Shown here: positions 25,843-35,355 of the stretch, one piece after another
How positions within the stretch are numbered: position 1 is the stretch's first letter
Layout of the letters: every line of letters begins with the position of its first letter
NCBI RefSeq assembly: GCF_013393385.1
Contig: NZ_AP023239.1
Coordinates: 3,968,001 to 4,032,000 of the forward strand
DNA length: 64,000 nucleotides
Reading direction: 5' to 3'
Source: Paenibacillus sp. URB8-2
Lineage (GTDB): Bacteria > Bacillota > Bacilli > Paenibacillales > Paenibacillaceae
Program-made: the position numbers and the translations under genes
Notes under the pieces: generated by a model
Databases searched by the model: none
Told to the model about the DNA's origin: nothing
Seen by the model: the letters and a program-made list of their open reading frames with translations, nothing else

Positions 25843-26928
25843 CTAAGGGGCTGCGGTTGCCGCCGGAGCGGCTCCGGCCAGCCGGTCTTTCAGACTCCGC
25901 TTCGCGGCGTCAAGCTCCTCTTCGTTAATATATACATAAGGGCTGCGCCAGGTGCCGGTTACCGGCTTGAATTCCACGTTATTTTTGGACATTTGCCAAT
26001 ACGCCGCGATCATATTCTTGATCTGGTTCTTCTCAAGGTCGGTCTGCATATTGTCGTTGATCGCATCCAGCACGCCGCCGATTTTGACAACTCCGCCAAG
26101 CGACTGCATCTGATCCATGAGCGAATGTAGCACTTCGCTTTGCCGCCGGTTGCGGTCGAAATCGTCGGAGGCTTTCGTCTTCGGATCGCAGTTGGATTTG
26201 CGATAACGGACATAGTCGAGCGCCTTGTCGCCGTTCAGCTCGGCGGGACCCTCTTTCAAATTGATGTCGGTGCCGTCCGCGCTGTCCGTATAACACATAT
26301 CTTCGCTGATGTTAACCTTGACGCCGCCAAGCTCGTCGACCGCCCCGCGGAAGCCCTGGAAATTAAGGACCGTTACATAGTCGATTTTAACGTCAAGATA
26401 CTTGCCCATCATGGTCTTCATTTCATCCTCGGCCGAGATGCCTGAAGTATCTTCCTTACTCTTGAACCTCGAATAGTATTCGTTGATCTTCGTCCTCTTG
26501 TAACCGGCCAGCTCCATATACGTATCGCGGGGAAGCGAAACGATCGTCGCCGATTCCGTCTCCGGATTGAGCGCGACCACCATGATAACATCCGTCAGAT
26601 ACGATTTATGCTTCGGCCGGTAATCCGTGCCGAGCAGCAGCATGGTCAGCGGCTTGACCTTAGCCGAGCTATCGGCGGCCACCGGTCTGTCGACGCCCGT
26701 ATCCAGCACTCCGCTGTCCAGCTTATAGTACAAATACAGGAAGTAACCTACCACGACGAGCGCCGACAGCATCATGAGAATTAAAATCAATTTTCCGAGC
26801 CGGGCCATAAAGCCAGGTTTCTTGTTCTTCTTGCGGATCACATTCTTGGAAGCTTGCCCAGCGGGCCTTCTGTTTCCGCCCCCCTGTCCTCTGGACCTTG
26901 GAGGCAAACTGCCTTTACTTGTACTCAT
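25843..26928 (-). CDS. LytR-CpsA-Psr (LCP) family wall-polymer ligase
   Basis: A 361-residue type II membrane protein. It has a basic N-terminal tail to residue 42, a single membrane helix (about 44-66), and an LCP domain from about 92 to 260. The domain shows LLLGTDYRP, SDVIMVVALNP-like, VSLPRDTYMEL and YVRYRKSNCDPKTKASDDFDR, the conserved Arg/Asp set that binds polyprenyl-pyrophosphate substrates. LCP enzymes attach teichoic acids or other glycopolymers to peptidoglycan outside the cell. A Pro/Ala tail ends the protein. The ribosome binding site (AAAGGAC, about 12 nt away) is weak. Which polymer it handles is not visible. Confidence 0.88.
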   Translation of the reverse strand: MSTSKGSLPPRSRGQGGGNRRPAGQASKNVIRKKNKKPGFMARLGKLILILMMLSALVVVGYFLYLYYKLDSGVLDTGVDRPVAADSSAKVKPLTMLLLGTDYRPKHKSYLTDVIMVVALNPETESATIVSLPRDTYMELAGYKRTKINEYYSRFKSKEDTSGISAEDEMKTMMGKYLDVKIDYVTVLNFQGFRGAVDELGGVKVNISEDMCYTDSADGTDINLKEGPAELNGDKALDYVRYRKSNCDPKTKASDDFDRNRRQSEVLHSLMDQMQSLGGVVKIGGVLDAINDNMQTDLEKNQIKNMIAAYWQMSKNNVEFKPVTGTWRSPYVYINEEELDAAKRSLKDRLAGAAPAATAAP

Positions 26929-27012
26929 AATTAAATAAAGTCCTTTTCTTCATTGGGAATAAGTAAAATGTTACTAAAATATCAGACGTACCTTTTGCTC
27001 AAAAGTTGCGTT

Positions 27013-27324
27013 TCACCGCCGCTTTGCGGTGTCTGCCGCCGCCTTGCGTTTCTGCCTTGCCTCGACGAAATAACGGACCCGTACGAGCAGCATCAGGCCG
27101 ACCGCGACCAGCAGGCACTGAATAATCGGCAGCTTGTCATGCTGAAAAACGAGCAAAATACCCGCACCGATGGCCATCATCGCATAAAGCAATATTTCCT
27201 TCAGCAGAGGCAGCTTCTGATTCACCCGAAATACCCGGTTATACACATAAGTAAGCAGAATGAAAATAACGACATAGGCAATTAAGGGGTGCTCCGCAAA
27301 CCAGATTTGCAAGGGTACAGTCAC
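27013..27324 (-). CDS. ylaH: YlaH-like membrane protein
   Basis: A 103-residue protein with three predicted helices (about 12-30, 38-58 and 62-85) and a basic C-terminal tail (FVEARQKRKAAADTAKRR). The LTYVYNRVFRVNQKLPLLKE core and position directly downstream of typA, as in Bacillus subtilis ylaG-ylaH, support the YlaH family. Function is not established. Confidence 0.75.
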   Translation of the reverse strand: MTVPLQIWFAEHPLIAYVVIFILLTYVYNRVFRVNQKLPLLKEILLYAMMAIGAGILLVFQHDKLPIIQCLLVAVGLMLLVRVRYFVEARQKRKAAADTAKRR

Positions 27325-27449
27325 TCCTTCCGGGTAATGGATACTGCATCCATTATATCATCGAAGGGTACTCTGCCGCCTTAAAAACATTCGGATGCCT
27401 ATAGCCAAATAATGCCGCTCTGCTTTTATCACATATGTCCGCAAGGACA

Positions 27450-27483
27450 AATCAGCCGCCGGAATAAATTCCGGCGGCTGATT
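27450..27483 (-). terminator. Terminator of typA
   Basis: A 16-bp perfect stem (AATCAGCCGCCGGAAT) with a two-base loop lies 25 nt after the typA stop. Only a short T-rich stretch follows on the minus strand. Confidence 0.65.
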
Positions 27484-27507
27484 CCGTTATAGGCGGATTG
27501 CCCTTAA

Positions 27508-29349
27508 TTACATATTGGCCTCAGCCATTTTGCGGTGTTTCTCCGCGCGCTCGCGTTCGCTCTTGTTCAGAATTTTCTTGCGCAGGCGAACCGATTTCGG
27601 CGTAATCTCGCAATATTCGTCATCGTTCAGGTATTCCAGCGCCTGCTCCAGGGAGAAGAGGACCGGAGTCTTCAGCTTGACAGTCTCGTCCTTCGTTGCA
27701 GAACGGACGTTGGTCAATGCTTTTTCCTTACAGATATTCACGACGATATCGTTGTCGCGCGTATGCTCGCCCACGATCATGCCTTCGTAAATGTCGGTGC
27801 CCGGCTCCAGGAACAGCGTACCGCGATCTTCCACACCCATCATGCCGTAGAAGGTGGAAGTTCCGGTCTCGGTCGAGACAAGCACGCCCTGGTGGCGTCC
27901 GCCAACCTGGCCGCCGATCAGCGGGGCATAGCTGTCGAACGCATGGTTCATAACGCCGTAGCCGCGCGTCAGTGTCAGGAAATGCGTGTTGTAGCCGATC
28001 AGGCCGCGCGCTGGAATCAGGAATTCAAGACGGACCTGGCCGTTGCCGTTGTTGATCATATTGACCATTTCGGCCTTACGGCTGCCCAGGCTTTCCATAA
28101 CGGAGCCCATGCTGTCTTCCGGCACGTCGATAAGAAGGCGCTCCAGCGGTTCCATCTTGGCGCCGTCGATTTCCTTGACGATAACTTCAGGCTTGGAAAC
28201 CTGCATTTCATATCCTTCACGGCGCATGTTCTCGATCAGAATGCCGAGATGCAGCTCGCCGCGGCCGGAGACGATAAAGGCGTCCGGACTGTCGGTTTCG
28301 TTCACACGCAGGGAAACGTCTGTTTCCAGCTCCTTGAACAGACGCTCGCGCAGTTTGCGGGAGGTTACCCATTTGCCTTCCTTGCCGGCGAACGGAGAAT
28401 TGTTGACCAGGAAGGTCATCTGCATTGTCGGCTCGTCGATCTTCAGAACAGGCAACGCTTCAGGGTTCGCAGGATCGGCAATCGTCTCGCCGATGTTGAT
28501 GTCCTTGATGCCGGCAATCGCCACGATGTCGCCCGCGCCGGCTTCTTCGGTCTCCACACGCTTCAGACCTTGGAAACCGAACAGCTTCTCGATGCGCGCC
28601 GACTTGTGCTTGCCGTCGCGCTGGATAACCGTTATGGCCTGACCTTGGCGGATAATTCCGCGGTTGACGCGGCCGATGGCGATACGGCCCAAATACTCGT
28701 TATAGTCCATCAGGGTAACAAGGAATTGCAGCGGCTCTTCCACGCTCTCCGTCGGAGACGGGATATGCTCGATGATGGTTTCATACAGGGCAAGCATGTT
28801 GTCGTCCTGCTTCTCCGGATCAAGGCTGGACGTTCCGTTCAGCGCGGAGGCGTATACGACAGGGAATTCAAGCTGATCGTCGCTGGCTTCCAGCTCAATG
28901 AACAGGTCCAGCACTTCGTCGATTACTTCGCTCGGCCGGGCGGCCGGACGGTCGATTTTGTTGACGACGACGATTGGCGTCAGATTTTGTTCAAGCGCCT
29001 TGCGCAGCACGAATTTCGTCTGCGGCATGCAGCCCTCGTAGGCGTCGACGACGAGCAGAACGCCGTCAACCATCTTCATAATCCGTTCAACTTCTCCGCC
29101 GAAGTCGGCGTGTCCGGGCGTGTCCACAATGTTGATGAGAAAATCTTTATAAGTAATGGCTGTGTTCTTGGCCAGAATCGTAATGCCGCGTTCGCGTTCC
29201 AGATCGTTGGAATCCATGGCGCGCTCCTGTACCGTCTCGTGCTCGCGGAAAATACCCGACTGCTGCAGCAACTGGTCGACGAGCGTCGTTTTGCCATGGT
29301 CAACGTGGGCAATGATCGCTATGTTGCGAATTTGTTCTCTTGAATGCAT
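27508..29349 (-). CDS. typA: Ribosome-associated GTPase TypA/BipA
   Basis: Translational GTPase that binds the ribosome like EF-G and helps 50S assembly and growth under stress. The 613-residue protein has the G1 motif [26 protein letters not shown] (G3) and NKIDRP (G4). EF-G-like domains III and V follow, then the BipA-specific C-terminal domain with [16 protein letters not shown]. The start is the ATG at 29349 (MHSREQIRN), which matches family N-termini; its ribosome binding site is weak, and the longer TTG-initiated frame to 29379 is less likely. It carries ylaH as its downstream neighbour. Confidence 0.94.
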   Translation of the reverse strand: MHSREQIRNIAIIAHVDHGKTTLVDQLLQQSGIFREHETVQERAMDSNDLERERGITILAKNTAITYKDFLINIVDTPGHADFGGEVERIMKMVDGVLLVVDAYEGCMPQTKFVLRKALEQNLTPIVVVNKIDRPAARPSEVIDEVLDLFIELEASDDQLEFPVVYASALNGTSSLDPEKQDDNMLALYETIIEHIPSPTESVEEPLQFLVTLMDYNEYLGRIAIGRVNRGIIRQGQAITVIQRDGKHKSARIEKLFGFQGLKRVETEEAGAGDIVAIAGIKDINIGETIADPANPEALPVLKIDEPTMQMTFLVNNSPFAGKEGKWVTSRKLRERLFKELETDVSLRVNETDSPDAFIVSGRGELHLGILIENMRREGYEMQVSKPEVIVKEIDGAKMEPLERLLIDVPEDSMGSVMESLGSRKAEMVNMINNGNGQVRLEFLIPARGLIGYNTHFLTLTRGYGVMNHAFDSYAPLIGGQVGGRHQGVLVSTETGTSTFYGMMGVEDRGTLFLEPGTDIYEGMIVGEHTRDNDIVVNICKEKALTNVRSATKDETVKLKTPVLFSLEQALEYLNDDEYCEITPKSVRLRKKILNKSERERAEKHRKMAEANM

Positions 29350-29420
29350 GATTTGTATCCAAATCCTTTCATTTATCAAATAAAAACTTTAAAAATTTGC
29401 AGCGGGAATCGAAGGCTTCA

Positions 29421-29454
29421 TAAAAGAAGCGCCGGACGCTAAACCCGACGCTTC
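29421..29454 (-). terminator. Terminator of the small membrane protein gene
   Basis: GAAGCGTCGG pairs fully with CCGGCGCTTC, allowing one G-T pair, and is followed by TTTTAT on the minus strand. Confidence 0.75.
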
Positions 29455-29537
29455 AACATTATTTTCAATTGTATCGTGAAAGCACAGTGAAAAGCAAGTC
29501 TTTTCATGAAAAAACAATTTTCCAAGAAGAAAGAAAC

Positions 29538-30044
29538 TTACCAGCCCTTGTTCCATTTGTTCCGGCCGCCGCTCCGTCCCACGATCAGCCATATTCCTCC
29601 CAGAACGAGAACCGCTCCGAGAATATACATGATCCCTGTACCGAGCAGGCTGAAAAACATTAAAACAAGACTGATCACACCAAGAATGACAGCACCGGCA
29701 GTCAGTCCGCCGCTCCTCGGAGAAACGAACAGCGAATACTCGTACAAGCCGACCGCCACGCCAAGCGGCAGCACCGGCCAGAGATAAGCCATCAACCCCC
29801 AGCCCCACGTATTGCAGAGTCCAAACAGCAGACCGTACACAGTGAGAATACCGGCAGGCATAAGGGCGGCAGGCGTCAAGCGTCTGCCAAAGACAAGAAC
29901 ATGCAGGAACAATCCCGGCAGGAGAACTATAAGCGGCCACAACGCCCGTCCCAAAAATCCGAACACTCCCAGTTTTCCCAGCAAAATAACGAGACCGGCG
30001 CACACGATGAACAGACCCAGCTTCATGTCGTTTTTAGAGGACAT
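29538..30044 (-). CDS. Small multi-pass membrane protein, LiaF/LiaI transmembrane-like
   Basis: A 168-residue protein with five to six hydrophobic helices containing many Gly and Leu residues (LWPLIVLLPGLFLHVLVFG, FLGRALWP). Paired helices with a WPLxxLxPG motif are common in the DUF5668 or LiaF-type transmembrane region. A C-terminal tail is Arg/Lys/Asn-rich. The start is uncertain: 30044 is chosen for AAGGGA 11 nt upstream, while the frame is open to 30140. It sits alone between typA and terC with its own terminator. Function is unknown. Confidence 0.6.
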   Translation of the reverse strand: MSSKNDMKLGLFIVCAGLVILLGKLGVFGFLGRALWPLIVLLPGLFLHVLVFGRRLTPAALMPAGILTVYGLLFGLCNTWGWGLMAYLWPVLPLGVAVGLYEYSLFVSPRSGGLTAGAVILGVISLVLMFFSLLGTGIMYILGAVLVLGGIWLIVGRSGGRNKWNKGW

Positions 30045-30191
30045 CCTACCACTCATCCCTTCAACAATCGCATCTCTTTCCCACCGCATCGGCATGTCCG
30101 ACGCTTCGGGATTCTTCTTTATTTTATCCGAAAAACGCAAAAAGCGCCAACATGCGCCACATTGCGCGAAGCTTTTACTTTTTCATAATTC

Positions 30192-30216
30192 AAAAAAAGA
30201 CCCCCTAAATGGGGTC
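30192..30216 (-). terminator. Terminator of the minus-strand terC gene
   Basis: AGACCCC pairs with GGGGTCT around a five- or six-base loop and is followed by seven or more T residues on the minus strand. Confidence 0.85.
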
Positions 30217-30281
30217 TCTCTTGAAGGTTTGTTCCGATGCCTGATTATTATATCAACAATTGGAGCGCACAGTTACTTATT

Positions 30282-30941
30282 CTACCCCGCCTTCGGTGTG
30301 TGCCGTTTAATCCCTCCAGCCGCAACGACGGCGACGCCCAGCGCGACGGGCAGCAGAGTATGCATAGTCGGAAGCAGGATGGACAGCACCGCACCCAGCT
30401 TGGCGTCATGCAGCAGCATCTCCCCGGCGGTGTAGGCGAGAATGTAAGCCCCTATGTAGATAAGCACCGGAAAACGGTGCAGCCATCCGACGATAATGCC
30501 GCTGCCCCATACAACAATCGGAATACTGAGCGCAATCCCGATGACTATAAGAGCCAGATCGCCTTTCGCCAGACCGGCAATGGCAAGCACGTTGTCCAAG
30601 CTCATAATGAAATCGGCGGCCAAAATAGTCCGGATCGCTTTCCACACCGTGGAGCCTTCGCTCACGCGGATTTGGTCTTCTTCCTCCAGCAGCAGCTTAA
30701 ATGAAATCCACAGCAGCAAGATTCCGCCGCCCGCTTGAATGTAAGGAATCTTAAGCAGCAGCACCGCCGCCAGCGTCAATATGCAGCGCAAAAGGACAGC
30801 TCCCGCCGACCCCCACCATACCGCCTTTTTGCGCTGTTCTTCCGGCAGGTTTTTGCTCGCCATCGCGATAACCATCGCATTGTCTCCGCTGAGAACGAGA
30901 TTCACCATTAATATTTCTCCAAGCAGCCATATCGAATCCAT
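30282..30941 (-). CDS. TerC family integral membrane protein, paralogue 1
   Basis: A 219-residue protein with about seven helices. It has the two acidic TerC motifs LVLSGDNAMVIAMA (about 16-29) and DFIMSLDNVLAIAGLA (about 108-123), which are thought to form a metal-binding site in the membrane. YjbE/YkoY/YceF homologues in Bacillus take part in manganese export and in metalating secreted enzymes. GGGAGG lies upstream of the ATG at 30941. It is divergent from a second terC (31098, plus strand) 156 bp away. No yybP-ykoY manganese riboswitch is seen in the gap. Confidence 0.85.
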   Translation of the reverse strand: MDSIWLLGEILMVNLVLSGDNAMVIAMASKNLPEEQRKKAVWWGSAGAVLLRCILTLAAVLLLKIPYIQAGGGILLLWISFKLLLEEEDQIRVSEGSTVWKAIRTILAADFIMSLDNVLAIAGLAKGDLALIVIGIALSIPIVVWGSGIIVGWLHRFPVLIYIGAYILAYTAGEMLLHDAKLGAVLSILLPTMHTLLPVALGVAVVAAGGIKRHTPKAG

Positions 30942-31097
30942 TGCACATACCTCCCGAACCGGCATGTAACTACTTGTATGCTCGGAGGCGACAAGCTATG
31001 CTTCCCGTCCCATTTTCACTGTATGGAAGAATGTCCCCATGAGATTCTGCGTATACAATATTAGGAGATATCTGGGCTTTGCATAGGAGTGAATAGT

Positions 31098-31790
31098 GTG
31101 AACATGCTCGGGGAATTTATGCTGGGATTGCTGAATATCATCTTCTTGGATCTTGTGCTGGCCGGAGACAATGCAATTGTTATCGGCCTGGCCGCGCGGA
31201 ATCTGCATCCCGCTACACAGAAAAAAGCCATTGTCCTCGGGACGGCGGGAGCCGTGGTGCTGCGTATTGCCGCCACGCTGCTCGTCGTCTGGCTGCTGGA
31301 AATCCCCTGGCTGCGGCTGGCGGGCGGAATGCTGCTGCTCTGGATCGCTTACAAGCTGCTGACCGATGGCGGCGGCCCCGCCGAAGTAAAAGCGGGAGAC
31401 AGCATCGGGTCGGCGGTAAGGACCATCATTGTTGCGGATGCCGCCATGGGCCTGGATAACGTAATCGCCATTGCCGGTGCGGCGCGGCACAATACGGTTC
31501 TGGTTGCCCTAGGTCTTCTCATCAGCGTGCCCATCGTCGTCTGGGGCAGCACGCTGTTCATCCGGCTGCTCTCCAACTTTCCCTGGATCATCTATGCGGG
31601 GGCCGCGGTCCTGGGATATACAGCTGCCGGAATGATCGCCGAGGAGCGGGAGATGGAATCTTTTTTTGCTTCGCATCCCCTGCTTCGCGCCCTGTTCTAC
31701 GGACTTGTCATTACCGTCATCCTTGCCGCAGGGTACCGCAAGCGCCGGTCCGGCAGCTCGGATGAAGGACAAGAGAAAGCAGCCGGTTAA
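31098..31790 (+). CDS. TerC family integral membrane protein, paralogue 2
   Basis: A 230-residue protein with about seven helices and the same motif pair, LVLAGDNAIVIGLAARN and DAAMGLDNVIAIAGAA. It therefore probably transports or hands over a divalent metal such as manganese. The start is taken as GTG at 31098, with AGGAG 8 nt upstream; a GTG three codons earlier lies inside the ribosome binding site. A polar C-terminal tail is rich in Ser, Glu and Lys. The two TerC genes are clearly homologous and divergent, suggesting duplication and joint regulation. Confidence 0.83.
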   Translation: MNMLGEFMLGLLNIIFLDLVLAGDNAIVIGLAARNLHPATQKKAIVLGTAGAVVLRIAATLLVVWLLEIPWLRLAGGMLLLWIAYKLLTDGGGPAEVKAGDSIGSAVRTIIVADAAMGLDNVIAIAGAARHNTVLVALGLLISVPIVVWGSTLFIRLLSNFPWIIYAGAAVLGYTAAGMIAEEREMESFFASHPLLRALFYGLVITVILAAGYRKRRSGSSDEGQEKAAG

Positions 31791-31921
31791 GCCGCAGATG
31801 CCGGATGCCGGATGCCGTTGGCGCACACGAAAATGGCCGTACTCCGGTGGATTCAGAAGGCTTCGCGAGCCGCCGGCAAGCTTGGAGCGACCGATCGCCG
31901 CAGACTGCGCGGATAGATCGA

Positions 31922-31955
31922 AAGACCCGCCCAAGCAATAGCAGGGCGGGTCTTT
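31922..31955. terminator. Bidirectional terminator between terC-2 and thiI
   Basis: AAGACCCGCCC and GGGCGGGTCTT form an 11-bp stem flanked by A- and T-rich ends, serving both converging genes. Confidence 0.85.
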
Positions 31956-31956
31956 T

Positions 31957-33237
31957 TCAGAACCAGTCTTCCTTGGCGGAAGAGATTAAATCGGCTTCAT
32001 CGTCAGGGCTCTCATTTCCGTACGGAGTAATATCTACCGTAACAGCCGCCTCAACCGCCTCGGCAAGCCGCTCGGCATAACCAGGGAGCGTTTCTTCGAT
32101 CTTCTCGACGATCCGCAGATTCGGATTCGTTGTCGGCGACTTTGGCATGAACAGCGTACAGCAGTCCTCATAGGGTAAAATCGATAAATCGTAGGTGCCG
32201 ATTTGCTTCGCAAGCTCCACAATATCGGCTTTGTCCATCATGACGAGCGGCCGCAGCAGCGGCAAATCGGTCGCCCGGCCGATGACGTTCATGCTCGGCA
32301 GTGTCTGACTCGCGACCTGGCCCAGACTTTCGCCGGTGACCAGTGCCAGGGCACCTTCGCGTTCGGCCAGCTTCGTCGTTATCCTCAGCATTGCCCTTCG
32401 CATCAGCGTAATCATCAGATTGTCCTGGCCGATTCCGGCAAAAGAGGTCTGCACTTCAGTAAACGGAACCAGGTGCAGCCGGATTCTTCCGGCGTACCGC
32501 GACAGCACCCTGGCCAAATCGATGACCTTTTGCCTTGCTTCCCGGCTTGTATAGGGATAACTGAAGAAATGGACGCACTCCACCTCCAGCCCCCGACGCA
32601 TAGAAGACCAGGCCGCCACCGGGCTGTCGATTCCTCCTGAAAGAAGGAGCATCGCCTTACCGTTGGTACCGAGGGGAAAGCCGCCAACCGCGGGAATATT
32701 CTCGCAGAAAATATATGCATACTGCTCCCGGACTTCCACCCGAAGCTCCAGCATCGGTGTTCTGACGTCGACGGACAGTGCCGGGAAGGTCTTCAGCAGC
32801 GGGGCAGACACCAGACGGTTCATTTCCTGGGAGCCATGCGGGAAGTCCTTCCACACCCGCCGGGCGTTCACCTTAAAGGTCGTGCCCGGTTCGGGGTTGA
32901 CCCTTTCGATAAATCGAAGGCTGGCCTCTACGATTTCTTCAAGCTCGGGCTTGACGGCCCTTACCGGACTGATGGATGAAATGCCGAACACTTTGGCGAG
33001 CGCTTCCACCATTTCTCCAGCCGGTTCTCCGTTCAATTCCACGTAGATTCGCCCATATTCCTTGATCAATCTGGCCATCGGATAAGGCTTGACTATTTCC
33101 TTGACATGCCGCAGCATCGTTTTCTCGAAACGGCTGCGGTTCTTGCCTTTGAGCGTAAACTCTCCGAAACGCAGCAGCAGCATGTCGGCGTATTCTGTGC
33201 TTTTTCCCGCCAAACGCGCGGGTTCTATCGTTTTCAT
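31957..33237 (-). CDS. thiI: tRNA 4-thiouridine synthetase ThiI
   Basis: Makes 4-thiouridine at position 8 of tRNA using sulfur from a partner cysteine desulfurase. The 426-residue protein has an N-terminal ferredoxin-like domain (RFGEFTLKGKNRSRFE), a THUMP domain (about 60-165) and a PP-loop ATPase with LLSGGIDSPVA (about 184-194). No C-terminal rhodanese domain is present, the normal form in Bacillales, which depend on a dedicated NifS-like partner. The start at 33237 is one base from the upstream gene's stop, with GGAGG inside that gene's last codons, so translation is coupled. Confidence 0.94.
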   Translation of the reverse strand: MKTIEPARLAGKSTEYADMLLLRFGEFTLKGKNRSRFEKTMLRHVKEIVKPYPMARLIKEYGRIYVELNGEPAGEMVEALAKVFGISSISPVRAVKPELEEIVEASLRFIERVNPEPGTTFKVNARRVWKDFPHGSQEMNRLVSAPLLKTFPALSVDVRTPMLELRVEVREQYAYIFCENIPAVGGFPLGTNGKAMLLLSGGIDSPVAAWSSMRRGLEVECVHFFSYPYTSREARQKVIDLARVLSRYAGRIRLHLVPFTEVQTSFAGIGQDNLMITLMRRAMLRITTKLAEREGALALVTGESLGQVASQTLPSMNVIGRATDLPLLRPLVMMDKADIVELAKQIGTYDLSILPYEDCCTLFMPKSPTTNPNLRIVEKIEETLPGYAERLAEAVEAAVTVDITPYGNESPDDEADLISSAKEDWF

Positions 33238-33238
33238 G

Positions 33239-34390
33239 TTACCGCATGCCTCCTTCCACAATCTTTAAAGCTTTAACCGCGCCCAGCAGCGCCTGTTCCA
33301 AAGCGTCCACATCGGCCGGGGTATGCTCATCCCCGAAGCTGATGCGGATGCCGCCAAGCGCCGTACTTTCATCCCGCCCGATCGCCAGCAGCACACGGCT
33401 CGGTTCGGCCAGCCGGGACGAACAGGCGGAGCGGGTGGATACCTGCATGCCGAGCTGCTCCAACTGACGCGCCATAACTTCGCCCTTCATGCCGGGATAA
33501 GAAAAATGCACGATATGCGGCGCCCCCGACTCGCTGCTATTTACAGTAAATTCTGGTATTTCGCGCACAAATGCGAGTAATCTGTTCCGGAGCGGCAGGT
33601 TGCGGGAGACGAAGTCTCCGCGCCGCTCGGCAGCCATCCTTATGGCCTTCGCCCCCGCGACTATCGCCGGCACATTTTCCGTTCCGGCGCGGAGTCCCCC
33701 CTCATGGGAGCCTCCGCTCAGCAGCGGAAACAATTGAATCCCTTCTTTGACATACAGCAGGCCGACTCCGCGGGGACCGCGGATTTTATGCGGAGACAGG
33801 CTGTATAAATCCGCTCCGAAATCCCCGGGACTAGCGGGAAGCTTGCCGAAGCCCTGAACCCCGTCCACATGAAACAGCGTCCGGGGATTGGCCGCCTTGA
33901 CGGCGCGGCCGATCTCCGGCAGCGGCTGCACTGATCCGATTTCATTATTGACATGCATTACACTCACAAGCACCGTATCGCGGCGCACGGCGGCGCCAAC
34001 ATCCGTAGGATTCACCACTCCGGCCGCGTCAGGCCGGACGAAGGTTACCTCCCAGCCCATTTTTTGCAGCTGCAGACAGCTTTCATAGACGGAAGGATGC
34101 TCCAGTTCTGTCGTTACGATATGGCGTCCCCTACCCGCATAATGCAGGGCTGCGCCTTTGATGGCCAGATTGTTGCTCTCGGTCGCCCCGGAGGTGAACC
34201 TGATTTCCCCCGGAAGAACGCCAAGCGCCGCGGCGCATACTTCCCGGGCGCGCTCAATCAGAGCCGCGGCCGCGGCTCCGGCGCGGTGCAGCGAGGAGGG
34301 ATTCGCATAATGCAGCCTCATCAGCTGCTCCACTGTCCGCGCGACCTCATCATAGGGCGGCGCTGCGGCGGCATAATCCCAGTAAATCAT
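33239..34390 (-). CDS. nifZ: Cysteine desulfurase partner of ThiI (NifS/IscS family)
   Basis: PLP enzyme that takes sulfur from cysteine and passes it as persulfide, here probably to ThiI encoded directly downstream. The 383-residue protein has SGATESNN (about 68-75), the HVDGVQ aspartate, the PLP lysine in SLSPHK (Lys202), and the mobile loop STRSACSS with catalytic Cys323. The start is the ATG at 34390, 11 nt after AGGAG; a TTG three codons earlier is too close to that site. The one-base gap to thiI matches the nifZ-thiI pair of Bacillus. Confidence 0.9.
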   Translation of the reverse strand: MIYWDYAAAAPPYDEVARTVEQLMRLHYANPSSLHRAGAAAAALIERAREVCAAALGVLPGEIRFTSGATESNNLAIKGAALHYAGRGRHIVTTELEHPSVYESCLQLQKMGWEVTFVRPDAAGVVNPTDVGAAVRRDTVLVSVMHVNNEIGSVQPLPEIGRAVKAANPRTLFHVDGVQGFGKLPASPGDFGADLYSLSPHKIRGPRGVGLLYVKEGIQLFPLLSGGSHEGGLRAGTENVPAIVAGAKAIRMAAERRGDFVSRNLPLRNRLLAFVREIPEFTVNSSESGAPHIVHFSYPGMKGEVMARQLEQLGMQVSTRSACSSRLAEPSRVLLAIGRDESTALGGIRISFGDEHTPADVDALEQALLGAVKALKIVEGGMR

Positions 34391-34500
34391 ATATGGCAAA
34401 ACTCCTTTGCTGGCAATAAAGTGAAAGGATCAAACAGAGAATCCGGCGTCCGAAACACGGCGCGGGCGAATTGTCCCGTTTGACCCTTTCTATTATACCG

Positions 34501-35205
34501 CTATACCGCGTATTTGGCGCGGGCGCGTTCAATTTTGGCAATATAGGCCTGAGTCTCTTCCGGCAGCTTGTCCAACTGCCCGAGCATCTCTTCATCCGTG
34601 CTGACTCCAAGCTTGAGCACGCGGCCCGGGCCGGCGTTATAGGCGGCAAGCGCCATATTTTCCTGTCCGTTGAACCTCTTAAGCTGATACGATAAGTAGC
34701 GGACGCCTCCGTCGATGCTTTGGGCCGGATTGAACGGATCGGAAACGCCCAAGCCTTCGGCGGTGCCGTCCATCAGCTGCATAAGCCCTTTGGCGCCCGC
34801 AGAGGAAACGACATTCGGATTGAATGAGGACTCCGTATCGATGACCGCCTTAATCAGGTCGACAGGCACTCCGTATTTGGAAGAAGCCGCCTGGATTAAA
34901 TCGTCATATTCAGTCGGCTCTGCCGCTGTATGCGCAGCGCCGTTAATCGCCGAATCCGTCATTTCCCCGGAAATAGCGCCTGCCGATACGGCACCGACTC
35001 TCTGCCACAGCAGCCCGACTCCGGACGAAGAAACCCGAGATGGTACTTTATCCGCTTCTGTTCCTCCAAGAATTTCCTCAAACCGGGAAGATCCCGATGT
35101 TGAACTTTCATTATTTTTTGCCGAAACGCCCGGATCGGCTGAACTTCTCAAGTTAATCCACTTCAATTGGCCAGACTGGCTGGCAACGGCGGGGTTAATC
35201 TCCAT
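34501..35205 (-). CDS. Lytic transglycosylase domain protein (SLT family)
   Basis: Cleaves the MurNAc-GlcNAc bond of peptidoglycan. In the 234-residue product the SLT domain occupies about residues 98-225. It has IDTESSFNP (catalytic Glu125), SSAGAKGLMQLMDGTAEGLG, and the ALAAYNAGPG motif. Residues 1-97 are Ser/Ala/Gly-rich and lack a recognisable signal peptide. This is also seen for the Bacillus YjbJ group, so export may be non-classical, as with spore or flagellar proteins. AGAGGG lies upstream of the ATG. It appears to be a single-gene unit between a shared terminator and nifZ. Confidence 0.85.
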   Translation of the reverse strand: MEINPAVASQSGQLKWINLRSSADPGVSAKNNESSTSGSSRFEEILGGTEADKVPSRVSSSGVGLLWQRVGAVSAGAISGEMTDSAINGAAHTAAEPTEYDDLIQAASSKYGVPVDLIKAVIDTESSFNPNVVSSAGAKGLMQLMDGTAEGLGVSDPFNPAQSIDGGVRYLSYQLKRFNGQENMALAAYNAGPGRVLKLGVSTDEEMLGQLDKLPEETQAYIAKIERARAKYAV

Positions 35206-35286
35206 GCTGCCGCATTCCCTCTTCCCATGATTTCATACTATATCCTCTATATCGGCATTTGGATTTAAATTGTTAAATCTGCCTTC

Positions 35287-35330
35287 AAAAAAGGCTTTCA
35301 GCCCCTTTTTCCAGGTCTGAAAGCCTTTTT
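35287..35330. terminator. Terminator after the small DUF4190-like gene
   Basis: AAAAAGGCTTTCAG and CTGAAAGCCTTTTT form a 14-bp stem with A and T ends, functional in both directions. Minus-strand use ends the 35356-35751 gene. Confidence 0.85.
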
Positions 35331-35355
35331 CGCGAACCGTGCTTGCCTTCTGATC

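Noticed and set aside
27535..29343. 602-codon plus-strand open frame opposite typA
   Set aside because: It is the mirror of a well-conserved GC-rich typA gene; it has no ribosome binding site and no recognisable motifs.
30942..31097. yybP-ykoY manganese riboswitch between the terC genes
   Set aside because: Looked for because TerC genes often carry one; the 156-bp gap is too short for two leaders and shows no matching conserved loops.
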